From NCBI GenBank assembly GCA_958496175.1, contig OY292276.1, positions 14,774,001-14,838,000 on the forward strand: 64,000 nucleotides of DNA, in the 5' to 3' direction. A model generated the notes under the pieces. It saw only the letters and a program-made list of their open reading frames with translations. It was not told the DNA's origin and did no database searches. This stretch comes from Sisyra terminalis. Lineage: Eukaryota; Arthropoda; Insecta; Neuroptera; Sisyridae. This document shows, piece by piece, positions 25,351 through 36,302 of this stretch (its first letter is position 1; each line of letters starts with the position of its first letter). The position numbers were made by a program, and so were the translations under genes.

Positions 25351-26194
25351 CGATAATTCACTCTCGATTAAATTTATCACACATTTGAACGAAAGCAAAT
25401 TTCCCATTCATCATTTTCCACAACATAAAAAAATAGTTACAACCCCGCTCCACTACTTCATTATATTGAACCACTTGAAAAGTCAGTCGAAACTTCCCAT
25501 TAGAAATGTTTTGATTCGAAAGCTCCATAAAGAAAATTTAACATGAAATTTCGAAAATTTTCAATTAAAACTAATAAAATTTAAATATTATATAGGAGAA
25601 TAATAATTTTCAACTTGAATTTCAACTCAAACGTTGATCTTCTTTGAATCATCTGAAGAGTGTTAAATATCATTCCTTGCCGACGGTAAATTTCCAATAT
25701 ATGTTTCAGACCTATCTCCACAATTTTATCATTTCGGTCTAAACTTTTTGAATTAAAATAACTTTTTTAAAGTTTTTCCTTTATTTATTACCAAATAATT
25801 ACCTTTAATTAAATCTTACATATTAGGCAAGAACTTTGGTGGAAAAAGCTCCAATTAATAATTTTTTGCAATCTAATTTATTTTTGAAAATAAATAAAAA
25901 AAAACTTTTAATCCAATTTAAAAAAACACCAATTTGTAAAGGTTTTTCCTCAAACATCAGTTTTATCCAGTCTAGACTAATGTTTGTATAGTTCTTATAA
26001 AATAAATGACTAATAAAAAAGTAAAACGTATCACTTGAATTTCATTCAGTTCATTTAGAGCTTTGTAAGTGGATGTTTATTTTGATACTGATTTCAGTTG
26101 TTTTTGTGACTTTTGGGCAGATTCTTTATAAACAGGTAGTTTGTTTGGGGTAGGTTTGACGGTGAGATGAGTTTGGGGTTGTCTTGGGACTAAC

Positions 26195-26525
26195 CTGTGA
26201 TCGGTGGTGGTTCGACGACTGTGGAGGGCCCGAAAAAAGTTGGAACGTCACTGGATGTAGTGACAGGGGTGTTGAGGTCACCGGCCTGTGGTTCAGAGGT
26301 GGGTGTCTCGTCGAGGGTGGAACACGTGGCCGCTGGCGCGGGTGACGAAGTGGGCCCCAACCCCCGATATTGGAGACACGTGTCAAAACTGAGTACGTTA
26401 ATGTGGTGAGCGGCCGCGGCGGCCGCCGACTCGGTCAGCAAAAAAGCCGCGGGATGATGATGATGGTGATGATGGTGGTGGTGATGGTGCGAGGGTTGCA
26501 GTGTGTCCAAGCCGTCCATGATCAT
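26195..26525 (-). CDS. Egr: Egr/stripe transcription factor, first coding exon
   Basis: Encodes residues 1-110 plus the first base of codon 111. The ATG at 26523-26525 is the first in frame after a TGA just beyond 26780; the open frame above it has no other ATG, so it is chosen as start. The peptide begins MIMDGLDTLQPS; the second Met (codon 3) sits in a better initiation context (ATCATGG) and could also be used. A twelve-residue His run follows at about 13-24, then a six-Ala run and a Pro/Ser/Thr-rich segment ending PPPITG across the splice junction. This is low-complexity activation-type sequence, usual for the N-terminus of this family and not diagnostic alone; the link to the finger exon rests on the matching splice phase and position. 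An additional upstream coding exon is possible but not needed. Confidence 0.85.
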
Positions 26526-27030
26526 GGTCGCGGTGCTGGAGGCTGCAGGCCCGCCTGAACAACAAGAGAGGACACAACTAGTACAGGTGCTCGATGGTGC
26601 TGGCACTGTTGCTGGTAAGCAGCGATCAGCGCCACCTGAGCATGGGGTGCTTTCGTAGTAGTAAAGGGTTGCTTCTACGTCTACGTCGTCTTCAGCAACC
26701 GGGTTCGTGTTAATTAAGATCCACCAACCCACAAACAACCAATCGCAAAATTCGCGTGTACAATTCAACAAACTCAATGATTGAATTCAAAAAAGCGTCT
26801 CGGAAAATTTTCCCGGAAAATCCGCAACACAAGTTCCGCGTTGCCTCACTGGCATTTAACTGTCTTGTTTGGTTTAGTTTAATTTTTGGGGGTGGCAAAG
26901 GCGTCAAGGTCTCCCCAGCTATCTCTCTTCACTAAACTCGATTTTCACCACTGGCACTATCTAATGTCTACAACATAGAGTAGTAAACGACGACGACGTG
27001 GAGCGATCGCGTCGGCGGACTCTCGAAAAC
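26526..27030 (-). other. Egr: Probable Egr 5' untranslated region
   Basis: About 505 nt between the inferred start site and the chosen ATG, assuming no 5' intron. It is moderately GC-rich with the in-frame TGA noted above. The start site is inferred from the core promoter, not seen. Confidence 0.5.
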
Positions 27031-27063
27031 TAAACGCTTCGCGTCGCCTAGCATTACTTTTAT
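27028..27063 (-). promoter_or_regulatory. Egr: Inferred Egr core promoter: TATA-like box and initiator
   Basis: On the minus strand, CATAAAAG (27056-27063) differs from TATAAAAG by one base. An initiator-like TTTAGT follows with its A at 27030, 33 nt from the start of the box, a normal TATA-to-start distance. Confidence 0.55.
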
Positions 27064-27079
27064 GAATGGAACATCTGTC

Positions 27080-27089
27080 CCATATTTGG
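27080..27089. promoter_or_regulatory. Egr: Perfect CArG box (SRF site)
   Basis: CCATATTTGG, a perfect CC(A/T)6GG match, about 50-60 bp upstream of the inferred start and 17 bp from the TATA-like box. A GGAA core (ETS-type) directly overlaps its plus-strand right end (27088-27091). SRF/ETS sites of this kind drive immediate-early induction of vertebrate Egr genes; the same role here is inference. Confidence 0.65.
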
Positions 27090-27111
27090 AAGTCGCAATC
27101 AAAGCGCGCGG

Positions 27112-27116
27112 CCAAT
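27112..27116. promoter_or_regulatory. Egr: CCAAT box
   Basis: GGCCAATCAG, a good CCAAT-box context, about 85 bp upstream of the inferred start. Further CCAAT matches lie at about 27151 and, inverted, about 27191. Confidence 0.45.
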
Positions 27117-27181
27117 CAGCGTGCTGCCCCACGCTCACTAGCCGTCCCCACCAATCCCCACAGACTCGTGACGTACAACTG

Positions 27182-27189
27182 TGACGTCA
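27182..27189. promoter_or_regulatory. Egr: Perfect cAMP-response element
   Basis: TGACGTCA, full palindromic CRE, about 155 bp upstream of the inferred start. A half site (TGACGTAC) sits ten bases away, and TGACGTCG is near 27561. Confidence 0.6.
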
Positions 27190-27509
27190 CATTGGATGCA
27201 TCAAGCGACGCCTGAACCTCGTCATACATCTGCGTTAATTTTCCCCATTTTCCAACCAACCCCGACATCTCCAACCCCGATTTTCCACCCAAAACTGCTC
27301 TACACCACACAAATTTTAGCCCAGTCGAAAAAAATTTCAAGGAAACGAAACGCATACGGTTCAATTGTGGCGACCAAGAGGCGAAAATCGATAACGAATT
27401 GTGTGGCTATTTATACGGGGTAAACATCGAAATTTTCGGTGGCACAAGCCAAAATAGACGTAAGATATCATCTGCTGAAAATAAGCTCGTGCTTTTCGTT
27501 TTTCACCAA

Positions 27510-27516
27510 TGAGTCA
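27510..27516. promoter_or_regulatory. Egr: Perfect AP-1 site
   Basis: TGAGTCA, about 480 bp upstream of the inferred Egr start. A seven-base match alone is weak; its value lies in sitting with CArG and CRE in one short upstream region. Confidence 0.4.
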
Positions 27517-27600
27517 GATAAGTGAAGTGGTTCGAAGGATCTGCGGAAATGTCGATCGTCATGACGTCGCTTGCTCGTTATGTAAACTCGAGCTTTATGT

Positions 27601-29289
27601 TTCAATAGCAAAAACGAACATTTACCTCATTATCCGCACGCAAAAGCTCGACGTCTATTTATAACGTAAACGCAATTATGACCAAGTGGTACTTTTCTCC
27701 AGCTTTATTCGCATATATTTAAGAGAGCTTTTTTGATTTTCTTAGTCTCGAAACATTACAGACTGTTTCTTTTTGTATCAAATCATCTAATTTAGTTTCA
27801 ATTTTTATTTTATATAAAAATTTTTATCATTTATAAGTCAAACAAATAAAAGCTTAACAAAAAGCAACAAAAGTCGTTTTTGCACTCTCGTAAACAATAA
27901 ATAAAAACATAACAACCATTTAATTTTTAGTTAGAAAATAAATTGAAATATTTTCTTTCTCCAAAAAAATGAACGTTTTTTAAAACTTAATCTCTTCGTT
28001 AACAAATTTTTTTTGGGAACACTAAATCTTTTTATCATATTAAAGAGAAAATTAACAATATTGAGGCGTAAAACATTTCAATGAAATTTTCTTGCAATTA
28101 TTTGGATAATTTCATAAATTTTCATAGCTTCCACGCAGGAATAGTTATCAAATTGAGTTAATTGGGCACAATAATTTAATTTAGTTGTTGTATGGTTTTG
28201 GATTTTATGTTTTATTTTTGAATATAATTGTTGAGATTTTATTCCCTCGTGACAATAGTCAAAGCCCAAAGGAATGTAAATATTTTTTGATTTTGTAAAG
28301 TCGGACTAAAGTAAACTAAGAACCCCTCGGGTTCAATTCTTTCTAAACAAAGCAATAATTAAAAAAAATATTACTTAAACAGTATACTAGTAATTTTTGA
28401 CAAAAAGTTTTAAATTTGTATCCAAAAATGTCCTAATTTTGGATGGATTGTATTAACAACTTAATGCAATCAATGATTAATTTCGTTAAAGCTTACTTTT
28501 ATAAATATTCTTTCTTTGAAAAATTGTATCAAGAGTTTCAAGTTTTAATTGAAGAACATTTTTTTTCCCAATGAAAATGAAACATTCGCAGACTTTGGCG
28601 AGGTTGTGAAAGTCTCAAAAATTCCATTCTAATGTTGAAATCTAAAAAAGTGTTTTTAGCATATTTTTTTGGTTCCAATTCTTATTAATTTGCTTTTATT
28701 CAAGGAATTCATTTTTGGATTCATGAATGAATCTTTTAGAAACGACAGATTTCGATCAAACTAAATAAACCGGGCGTTAATTCTGCCATTTTTTTTTATT
28801 TGGGGTGTTCAATCTTGATTTTGGCTTGAGTTTTAGCTTTCGTATTTTCGTCAATGTGATATTTAAAGCATGATATAAAAATTCAATGACTGAAATTCTC
28901 ATTACTTCAAATAGTCTTTGTTCGTTATTTTTTTAATTTTCAAGTGAAACGATTATCAGACGAAGATTAGAGTGAAGAAATTGTTCGGTTTCAAGAAAAT
29001 GTGAATATGATTTGAAGCTTGGAACAAATTAAATTAACAAATGTTTTTAATGCGGAGGCATTAAAAATTAAATTGAACTTTATTGATCGTACAAAGTTAA
29101 ACAATTCGAAACGTATCAGTTGCAATAATCGTAAAATTGTTCTAATTACCAAAGATTATTAACCGTAATGCAGCGTAAAAGTGATTGGCTTGAAAAAATT
29201 CAGCCGTAAACTCATATAGTATAACTGCATTCATTTCATCTGACTTCATTTCGCCTGATTAGATTTTATTCACGACATGCGGCGATTAA
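27601..29289. other. Upstream flank of Egr, AT-rich
   Basis: No gene or defined repeat. Composition drops back to AT-rich soon after the promoter. The short minus-strand frame at 28078-28269 has no recognisable domain. Confidence 0.45.
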
Positions 29290-29660
29290 AATAGGTCATG
29301 ATTAATTGAGATGTCCACGGGTGCGAGTGCGGCTCTCGTCGTTAAATGTGACTACCAGTTTCAATATCCAGCACATCGTGATAGGGAAGTGTTTGGACGT
29401 GAAACATTGCCAAAAATACATTTTCCCGACGCAAACGTAAAGAATGTCGGTAGAAGCCGCGCGTGGCAGCCGCTTTCTTGACGCGTGGCATGCCAACATT
29501 TCGCGAGCGAACCGTGCGGCTCGTGCGGCCGCCAACTGACCGCTCTCCCGTCTCGCGTCCGCACGTTCGTGCGCCCAAAATTAACTCAACTTTCGATGGA
29601 CGATCGAATTGGTGCGTGGCCAACAATGACGCCACCACCACCACCAGCGATTCGGGAATA
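29290..29660 (-). promoter_or_regulatory. CpG-rich island upstream of Egr
   Basis: Strong CpG density (GCGAGCGAACCG, GCGGCCGCC, CGCGTCCGCAC) starting about 2.3 kb above the inferred Egr start. On the minus strand GGTCAGTTGG near 29533-29542 contains the arthropod initiator TCAGT. Open frames on both strands are a side effect of GC content and match no known protein. An alternative Egr promoter with a noncoding first exon, or a second transcript, would fit. Confidence 0.45.
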
Positions 29661-31014
29661 ACGGGAACGCACGGGATACAGCGGTGCTGGCTACGGTTGT
29701 ATGTTCAAAAAAATGTCACATTCACAGGTGATTTATGGAAATTATCTCTTTTTCCACATGTTACCATATTATTTTTATAATCGCATACGGCAAACAACCA
29801 AAGATATTCGTTACAAGAAAACATCTTGTAACACTTTGCTCAAATTTTCAATTGGAATTTCCAATATTTTGTTGTTAAATTCCTCACAAACAAACTTTTA
29901 ATCACGTTGGATAAAACATTGAAAAGACTCAATCCAATCTAGCCTATTTCAAAATCATTAACTAACAAAATATAATTTTCCTTTAAACATATAAAAGAAA
30001 ACCCAAAATTAATGCAATAATTGAATTTGCCACGATTCGTACAGTAATTTGAAGACAACCTAATTAAAAAATAAAACCATTTGATAGCCAATAGTTTAAA
30101 ACTAGTAAAAATGGAGCATTTATAATCGAAAATTTCCATCATCGTTGGACAGTGTTTCAAAAATAATGAAATTCCAGCGATCAAAGTTTTGAACGATAAA
30201 ACCGTCGGAAAAGTGATTTTAGGTTGTTTATATGTGCAGTGGGGAATTATGAGAAAAAGGAGATTTTTTCTATGCTTATTAGAAGGAATTATAAATATTT
30301 CTATATATTATTCACTCGGGTTGAATTTTGAGACGATTTTCTTTCTTAAGAAACCGCCAAAGGTTAATGATTTTGATATTGATCGATGCGGAATATTTCA
30401 AAGAAGCATCGTTTTTTTTTTTTTCAAAAAAAGCTAATTTCTACGAAAAAGCTATCGCGAGTTGATTGCGATCATGCATAACTTTCTCTATTTATCCAGT
30501 GTTAAGCGATTCAAAACTATGCCACTATACGATTTTTTCCTCCGTTAATAAGCCCTAAATCGAATTGAAATTTTACAGAGTCATTACTCAAATAGTTGAT
30601 TATCTATAGTGTTAATTTCAATTTTTTCTCATTACTTGTGATATTCTTTTAAGCAACCTTAAATTTTTAAACTTTGAAGAGAGTAATTGAAATTCTCTAG
30701 CATACCGGATTAATTAGTGATGTTAAACACATTTTTCGTATAAAATATTAGCTGAGTAGGACATGAGCTAGGAAATAAACACAAAGATTTGTTTGAATAC
30801 TTGCTGAAATTAATCTCAGATTATCTAATTAATTAGAACTAGAAAACGGATACCACAGTTCCTTTAGGGCGCAGCACAGAGGAATTTTTGGGGAGTCTCC
30901 CGGTACTATGCAGGAGACGAAGTCGTTCAAATATCAATATTGAAGTAGTGCGTGAATAGCTTGATGAAAGTTCAAGAATATAAATTTGGCATCGTCAAGT
31001 AATGAACGTATGAA
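29661..31014. other. AT-rich noncoding DNA
   Basis: No gene recognised. Short frames (29701-29901, 29939-30184, 30189-30437) are AT-driven and lack domains. Confidence 0.45.
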
Positions 31015-31233
31015 TTGATTGTTCTGCCTTCATTGAGGGGTTTTGAAGTGGATGATTTGTGGTTTCTACAGGATGGTGCCACAACCCATACATCCTGTGA
31101 AACATTTAAATTACTGCATAAGAAATTTCATGACCATCCACTCCCATCTGACTATCATAATTGGATTTTTTGGTACGACCCCTACATGTTTTTAAAATTC
31201 CCCATTGACCCTCAAAAAAGTATTTTCAATTAA
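31015..31233 (+). pseudogene. mariner-like transposase C-terminal remnant
   Basis: Contains VDDLWFLQDGATTHTSCET and, further on, HNWIFWYDPYMFLKF. This matches the second catalytic Asp block (family pattern: VWFQQDGATxHTAxxT) and the later WPPRSxDLTPxDFFLWG stretch of the IS630-Tc1-mariner superfamily, with the final motif badly eroded (PPRSCDL is lost). Nothing recognisable of the N-terminal DNA-binding part is present. Confidence 0.78.
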
Positions 31234-32922
31234 TTTTAAGTACATTTAAATAAAATATTTTGACGAATGTTTTAATATTAAAAGATAAATATCTAAATAT
31301 TTATCATATGCGATTAAGTATGTTATTTGTATACTAGGAACTGTTTTTCCTTCCACCCCCAATCGATTTTCTAGATCAAATGACCCCTAAATAGTGTTAA
31401 ATTGTCTCCAAGGAGTCTTCAAGAACCACTTTGGCAATCTCTGCTCTATACCAACAAGTCTATAAGCACACGTGCTTTAAAAGAGCTAATTCAACGTTGC
31501 ATCAACAAAATATAAAAAAATGGTCAAATGGTAAAATGGTCATAGAAAATGATTTACTCTATTCATATCCATAGCTACAAATCATATCCATAAATAAGTG
31601 TTGGTATTCATGGATATTTGGATTGAAAAGACTGTTCTTTTTTAACAATTCTTCAATATCGTAGGACGTTTCGTTTCTTCCAAGACTTCTTCAGGTACTC
31701 AATAACTCTTTTTCGAAACTATATTTTTATTATAAACATCTATGGATACCGACATTTGGCCAAAGAAAATTTCGACAAAAGAATACGCATGTGCCAGCAA
31801 AGCTGTGTAAGTCATTTGCTCTAGGTGCTATTCATTGCAAAACTCCATTCATTGTTGTTAATTTTAGGAACTGTTGTTTATCTTCAACAAATCTTAAAAA
31901 ACTTTAGATGCTGTACTTTGTTGCTTCCAAGTTTAAGTAAAAAACACAAATTTAACTTTAAGATTTTCCAATGACAAAAATAGTCGAATTTCAAACAAAT
32001 ATATCGGAATTTAAAGTAGTTTCTTATTTTTCAACGACCAATTATTTGCAATCATAAATGAAAACATTTGTAATAAGAAAAAATAGATCTCAGATCATTA
32101 AGAAAATATATGTTTCCAAAGGTAAGTACGGCTAAAAATATCTTAATTAGTTTCACTTTTTCCTGATTTGTATAGGTTTGAGTGGATCTAGTGCCAACTA
32201 GATCAAAAGTTCACCGCTCAAAACAAAAATGAAAGAGCTTTAAAAGCGCCTAATTAGTCACGAGACCATTTTGTGCTACTAAAAACCTACATGTACAACA
32301 AAAGATTAATTGAGGCATAAATAGAAAATGGGGAATTGTTTTAATGAGCTGTTGGATGGTTTTTTTTTTCAATTTGGTTTTGTTCTTCGTGGTCAATGTT
32401 GGTTAGGTTGAGATTTCGATTGTTGACATCTGCCTACGAAATTGAACCACGTTCGAGTAGGTGGTGGATGTCCTAAAGAGTGTTACAGTTGAGTTTATTT
32501 CCGTATCGTATGTTAATAGTGTGTGATGATATGGCTTATGGCATCCGAAAAACGCCGTTTTGGCTCTTCCCAAATAGAAATTTTGAGAAATTCGTTTCGG
32601 GCTTTGGCGTCATTCGCGCTCGTTGGCGAGGCGAGCGGCCAACTTTCTATTTCGGGATCAATGCGAACTAAATTAAACTTGCATCGTTCAAAAATAAATG
32701 CATGACGCCGCCATTCCTCTATTATCGTTAGTGGATAAACTCATTTTTTTTTTGGATGGAATTATTATCTGTTTGTATATTACACAACGATCTTGAGAAG
32801 TCATTGAGAGTCTTTAACATTTTTTCACGTAACGGTTTCAAAAGAAAAACCAGTGAAAAATTTTGTGAATTTTTTTAAATTTTTACTAAATTATTCTAGT
32901 AATTGGATTTATTTTCTTACTA
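31234..32922. other. AT-rich DNA with one decayed hammerhead-like motif
   Basis: No host gene. A GC-richer patch at about 32540-32720 has no recognisable protein. The motif at 31667-31696 is listed separately. Confidence 0.4.
31667..31696 (-). ncRNA. Decayed hammerhead-like motif
   Basis: On the minus strand: CTGAAGA, one A, stem GTCTT, loop, stem GAAAC, then GAAACGTC. The stem has one C-A mismatch and one G-T pair, and outer arms do not pair well. Probably an inactive relative of the motif in the Egr intron. Confidence 0.3.
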
Positions 32923-33158
32923 CCGTGGTTCTTAACCTGGGTTGAATCGAACTCCAAGGGTTCGGCAAGTTAGTCTCGCGGGTTCGGCGGATATCATGTT
33001 TTAATGGTTTTTTTCATTTTTCGCATCTAAGTAAAGATATAAATCTTTAATTTAAATTTGAAAAACTCAGGTTTTATTTTTCCAATTGAGAAGAGCTTGA
33101 TAAATGATCACATGAAACTAGTGGGGTTCAGTACCTCCAAAAAGGTTAAGAACCACTG
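32923..33158. mobile_element. hAT-like MITE (236 bp) with 8-bp target duplication
   Basis: Left end CCGTGGTTCTTAACCTGG and, inverted, right end CAGTGGTTCTTAACCTTTTT. This is the CAGNGGTTCTNAACCT terminus of a widespread hAT group. Flanking octamers TCTTACTA and TCTTATTC match at 6 of 8. A truncated relative lies at 60993-61070. Confidence 0.9.
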
Positions 33159-33283
33159 TCTTATTCTTACAATGGAGCTAAAAAATCAGAGATTGCAATT
33201 TTTCTGATTTCAATTAATAAAATAACCAAAAACCCTCTGAATCTAACCTTTAAAAATGATCTTCGTTTGAGACTTTCATTAAG

Positions 33284-33770
33284 TCTAAGTACTACTGAGC
33301 TTTTGTCGTAATATAAAGTTTTGATCTAGAAAAAAAAAAATTCTTAGAATCATAACTTCTTCAAGCAAAATGTAATACAGTAAAAATAGAAAAATGTATT
33401 GAAATATTTTATTTAAGGAAAAGAGATGGAATTATATATTGTTTATACAATATATTAAATTTATTGGGGTCTTATTTATTTAATATAATTTATTAAAGTA
33501 AACTAACTTTCGTTAAGGCGTAGTACTTCTAAGCTTTTTTCATAATTCAAAGTTTTGATCTAGAAGAGTGAAAAATTTTCTTAGAATCATAATTTCTTGA
33601 ACCAAAAAGCAATACAGGAAAAAGAGAAAACCGTATTGAACTATTTTATTTTAGGAAAAGAGTAGGAATATTTTCGTAGGTTTGATTGACCAATTATATA
33701 TTGTTTATACAATATATGAAATTTATTGTGGTCTTATTTATTAAATATAATTTATAGAAGTAAACTATAA
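33284..33770. repeat. Tandem duplication of a ~245-bp unit
   Basis: Two units (about 33284-33525 and 33526-33770) share AGTACT, AAAGTTTTGATCTAGAA, TTCTTAGAATCATAA, a GAAATATTTTATTT-like block, and ATTATATATTGTTTATACAA. The last block also recurs inverted at 57778-57868, so the unit contains a dispersed element. Confidence 0.82.
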
Positions 33771-34189
33771 ACATATATTTGAATAAAAGCTCAAACAAAT
33801 GAATCCTGTTATATTGTTCCCATACATACTTCGATTGCCACCAAACAATAATATGTTAGAAAAGACGGTCTTCTTGTTCTTCCCCCATTCGTAAAGTGGT
33901 TTCTCTCAGTGGTTTTACTCCAAAAAGTCCTTTTAAGAATTTCGTCTACAATATTGGTGAAGTATAAATTCAAGATCAGCACATTCTCTATGTATTCCAA
34001 TTCTTTTGTAAACAATTTTTTGGCCAGAGGTACGTTAACAAATCAATTTTTCTTCTTTTCTTGGCAATCGAAATACGTATCTGAGCAATACGTTAGTAAT
34101 TCGTTTGTGTGAACTTTTGTTCAAATTTATGTTTATTGTTTACTTCTGTTTATTACATTGCATTAATAAGAACACAATATATTTCATAG

Positions 34190-34444
34190 CGATACCTTAG
34201 AGCACAAACGACCTAGGTTCGTTCCTTATTACTTTCGTAAAATTCAAAGTTCAGTTTTGATACGTGTAAAACTCTAGTAATACCGCTCAATGTCTTTTGA
34301 TATTTACTAATTTTATGGTTTGTAAAAAATATTACAAACAAACTTTTCTAATTCTTGAAACACTTTTCTATTTATTCATAGTATAATAAAATATGGACAT
34401 AGCAATAAAAAATGGACATAGCACATTTGTGCTCTAAGGTATCG
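34190..34444. repeat. Foldback element with 19-bp perfect arms
   Basis: CGATACCTTAGAGCACAAA at 34190-34208 is a perfect inverse of 34426-34444. Outside the left arm, 34130-34185 resembles the ATTGTTTATACAATATATGAAATTT family of 33690-33770 and 57780-57868. The interior is AT-rich with a short repeat of ATGGACATAGCA (34393-34424). No coding capacity. Confidence 0.7.
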
Positions 34445-35888
34445 ATAGATTGTATAAACAGTATTACTTGATAAAATCTAATTTTGTTCAATTAAATATT
34501 GTTAAAAATTATTTTAAATGGTAATTATGAACTAGTTTGCCGAGAATTATTCATTTTAAGGAAAGAAAACTACAACATTGTCCCAAATGTTTCGATGAAG
34601 AAAATCAGAGTAACGAAAATTCAATATGTTAATATAAATTGAAAATGTAGCGAACCATGGAATACAAGAAATTACGTGTGCTTCTTACAAATCTCAATTG
34701 TAAAAGAAGATCAATACTGGTTATAAATGTCATTGTTTTGGACCTAAGTCGAACATTTTCTCTGAAATTAAATTTATTTCACAGACAGAAATGTAAAATT
34801 TACTGTTTTTTTTCTAGAAAATCCAATTTTTTGTCAACAAATACAAAGGCTAGGCACCAAAAAAAAAAAAAATACGTAGTAAAAACCACAATTTGGTGGC
34901 TTCATAAAATAAAATTTTGTCACCGTTTGGCCTCAGTTTAAGATGAGCAGTGCGATTAGACAAATTTTTTCACCTTATCGCAATCGTCAATCTCCCATAT
35001 ACGTTCGATTTACTTAAAAGATCTAGCGATTTTATTTTCCGATAGATCGATCGAACAAAAACCATAAATTAATAATCTACTTGTTGATCGAAATACTCAA
35101 CATTAAAAACCATGCGATAATAAAACGTGTCGATCATTAAATCGATCGTCCACCAAACTCCTCATTCACTCTTCAAACGTTCAATTTGCACAGCCATAAA
35201 TTTCCCGGTAACTTGAATTTTACAAAGTTCACGTCCCATTTCAAGCATCACCATATCATATATTTTTTTTTTGGTCGCCAACAATACTAATTTATGGTTT
35301 TAAATTTTGGCTTTTATAGGTCGCGTTCTGGTCGCTTATCGCGAAAAATCTACAAATTTAATTTCGTTTTGCTGCAATTTGCATTTTTATTTGTCTCTTC
35401 TATTATGTGACTAATACTAATCGATAGATTTTTTATTGACTTCTAAAGAGATAATGAAATAAAAAAAAATATAGATCAAAAACTCATAGATCATTTTGAA
35501 ACAAAAAAGAATTATAGATCATCCGAGACTTAGATTGATCATTTCATTTGCTTCAAATCAAAAGATTAATTGCATTACTTTAGCAAAGATTAATTGAAAA
35601 TTTTCAAGGCAACAAAAGAAATTCGGAGTTTCAATGGATTGATCAAATTGATTGATTAAATATAATTTTGGGTTTCCGCTATTTTATTATTTTGAACTTT
35701 AAAAATTACCGGTTAAAACTTTCAAGTATTGCCAGTGGTGCAGCTACAGGAAAGCAATGCTTTTGGACCCCTGGCTTTAGAGGGCCTTTTCAAACATTTA
35801 TTTATTCATAATTGTATTTATAAATATTTTTACTTCGTAGGTTATAATAAAGTGGAAGAAAATTGGAAAGAAATTTTAGACTTCTGGA
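34445..35888. other. AT-rich noncoding DNA
   Basis: No gene recognised. CCAGTGGTGCAGCTAC at about 35736 resembles the left end of the hAT element that follows and may be an older fragment. Confidence 0.4.
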
Positions 35889-36302
35889 CAGGGGCGTAGC
35901 TACCACTGTATCAGCCGTATCAATGATACGGGAGCCCCGGGCTACAAGGATCCCTAACGTTTGTAAGCAAAAATTAGTAAAATTTTATTCAAAATGTCAC
36001 TTAATCTCGTGCTTTCAGGGAAAAAACATTAAAAAAATACTATTAATACGTGTCTACACGGAGAGAAAAATATGAGAACTTTTCCTATAATATTATAAAA
36101 AGTTTTCCCATGCCAATATAGTATTTACGACCATATAATATGAGAACAGTTCTCATAATTTTAGGAAATTTTCCCAAAATTATAGGAACAGTTCCAATAA
36201 TGATGGGAATGTAACCTATAACATTATAGAAATCTTTACCCACCATTTGGGCACTCCAAATAATTTTGATACAGGGCTCCTCCAAGGCACGCTACGCCAC
36301 TG
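35889..36302. mobile_element. hAT-like MITE (414 bp) with perfect 8-bp target duplication
   Basis: Ends CAGGGGCGTAGCTAC and, inverted, CAGTGGCGTAGCGTGCC. The octamer CTTCTGGA flanks both sides exactly (35881-35888 and 36303-36310). Inside, 36085-36235 is a degenerate array of units like CCCATAATTTTAGGAA. No transposase. The perfect duplication suggests a younger insertion than most others here. Confidence 0.94.

Noticed and set aside
26126..26409. Open frames on both strands over the first Egr exon
   Set aside because: Out-of-frame shadows of a low-complexity GC-rich coding exon.
29302..29780. Overlapping open frames on both strands
   Set aside because: CpG-rich composition removes stops; no peptide resembles a known protein and initiator/donor signals are not convincing.
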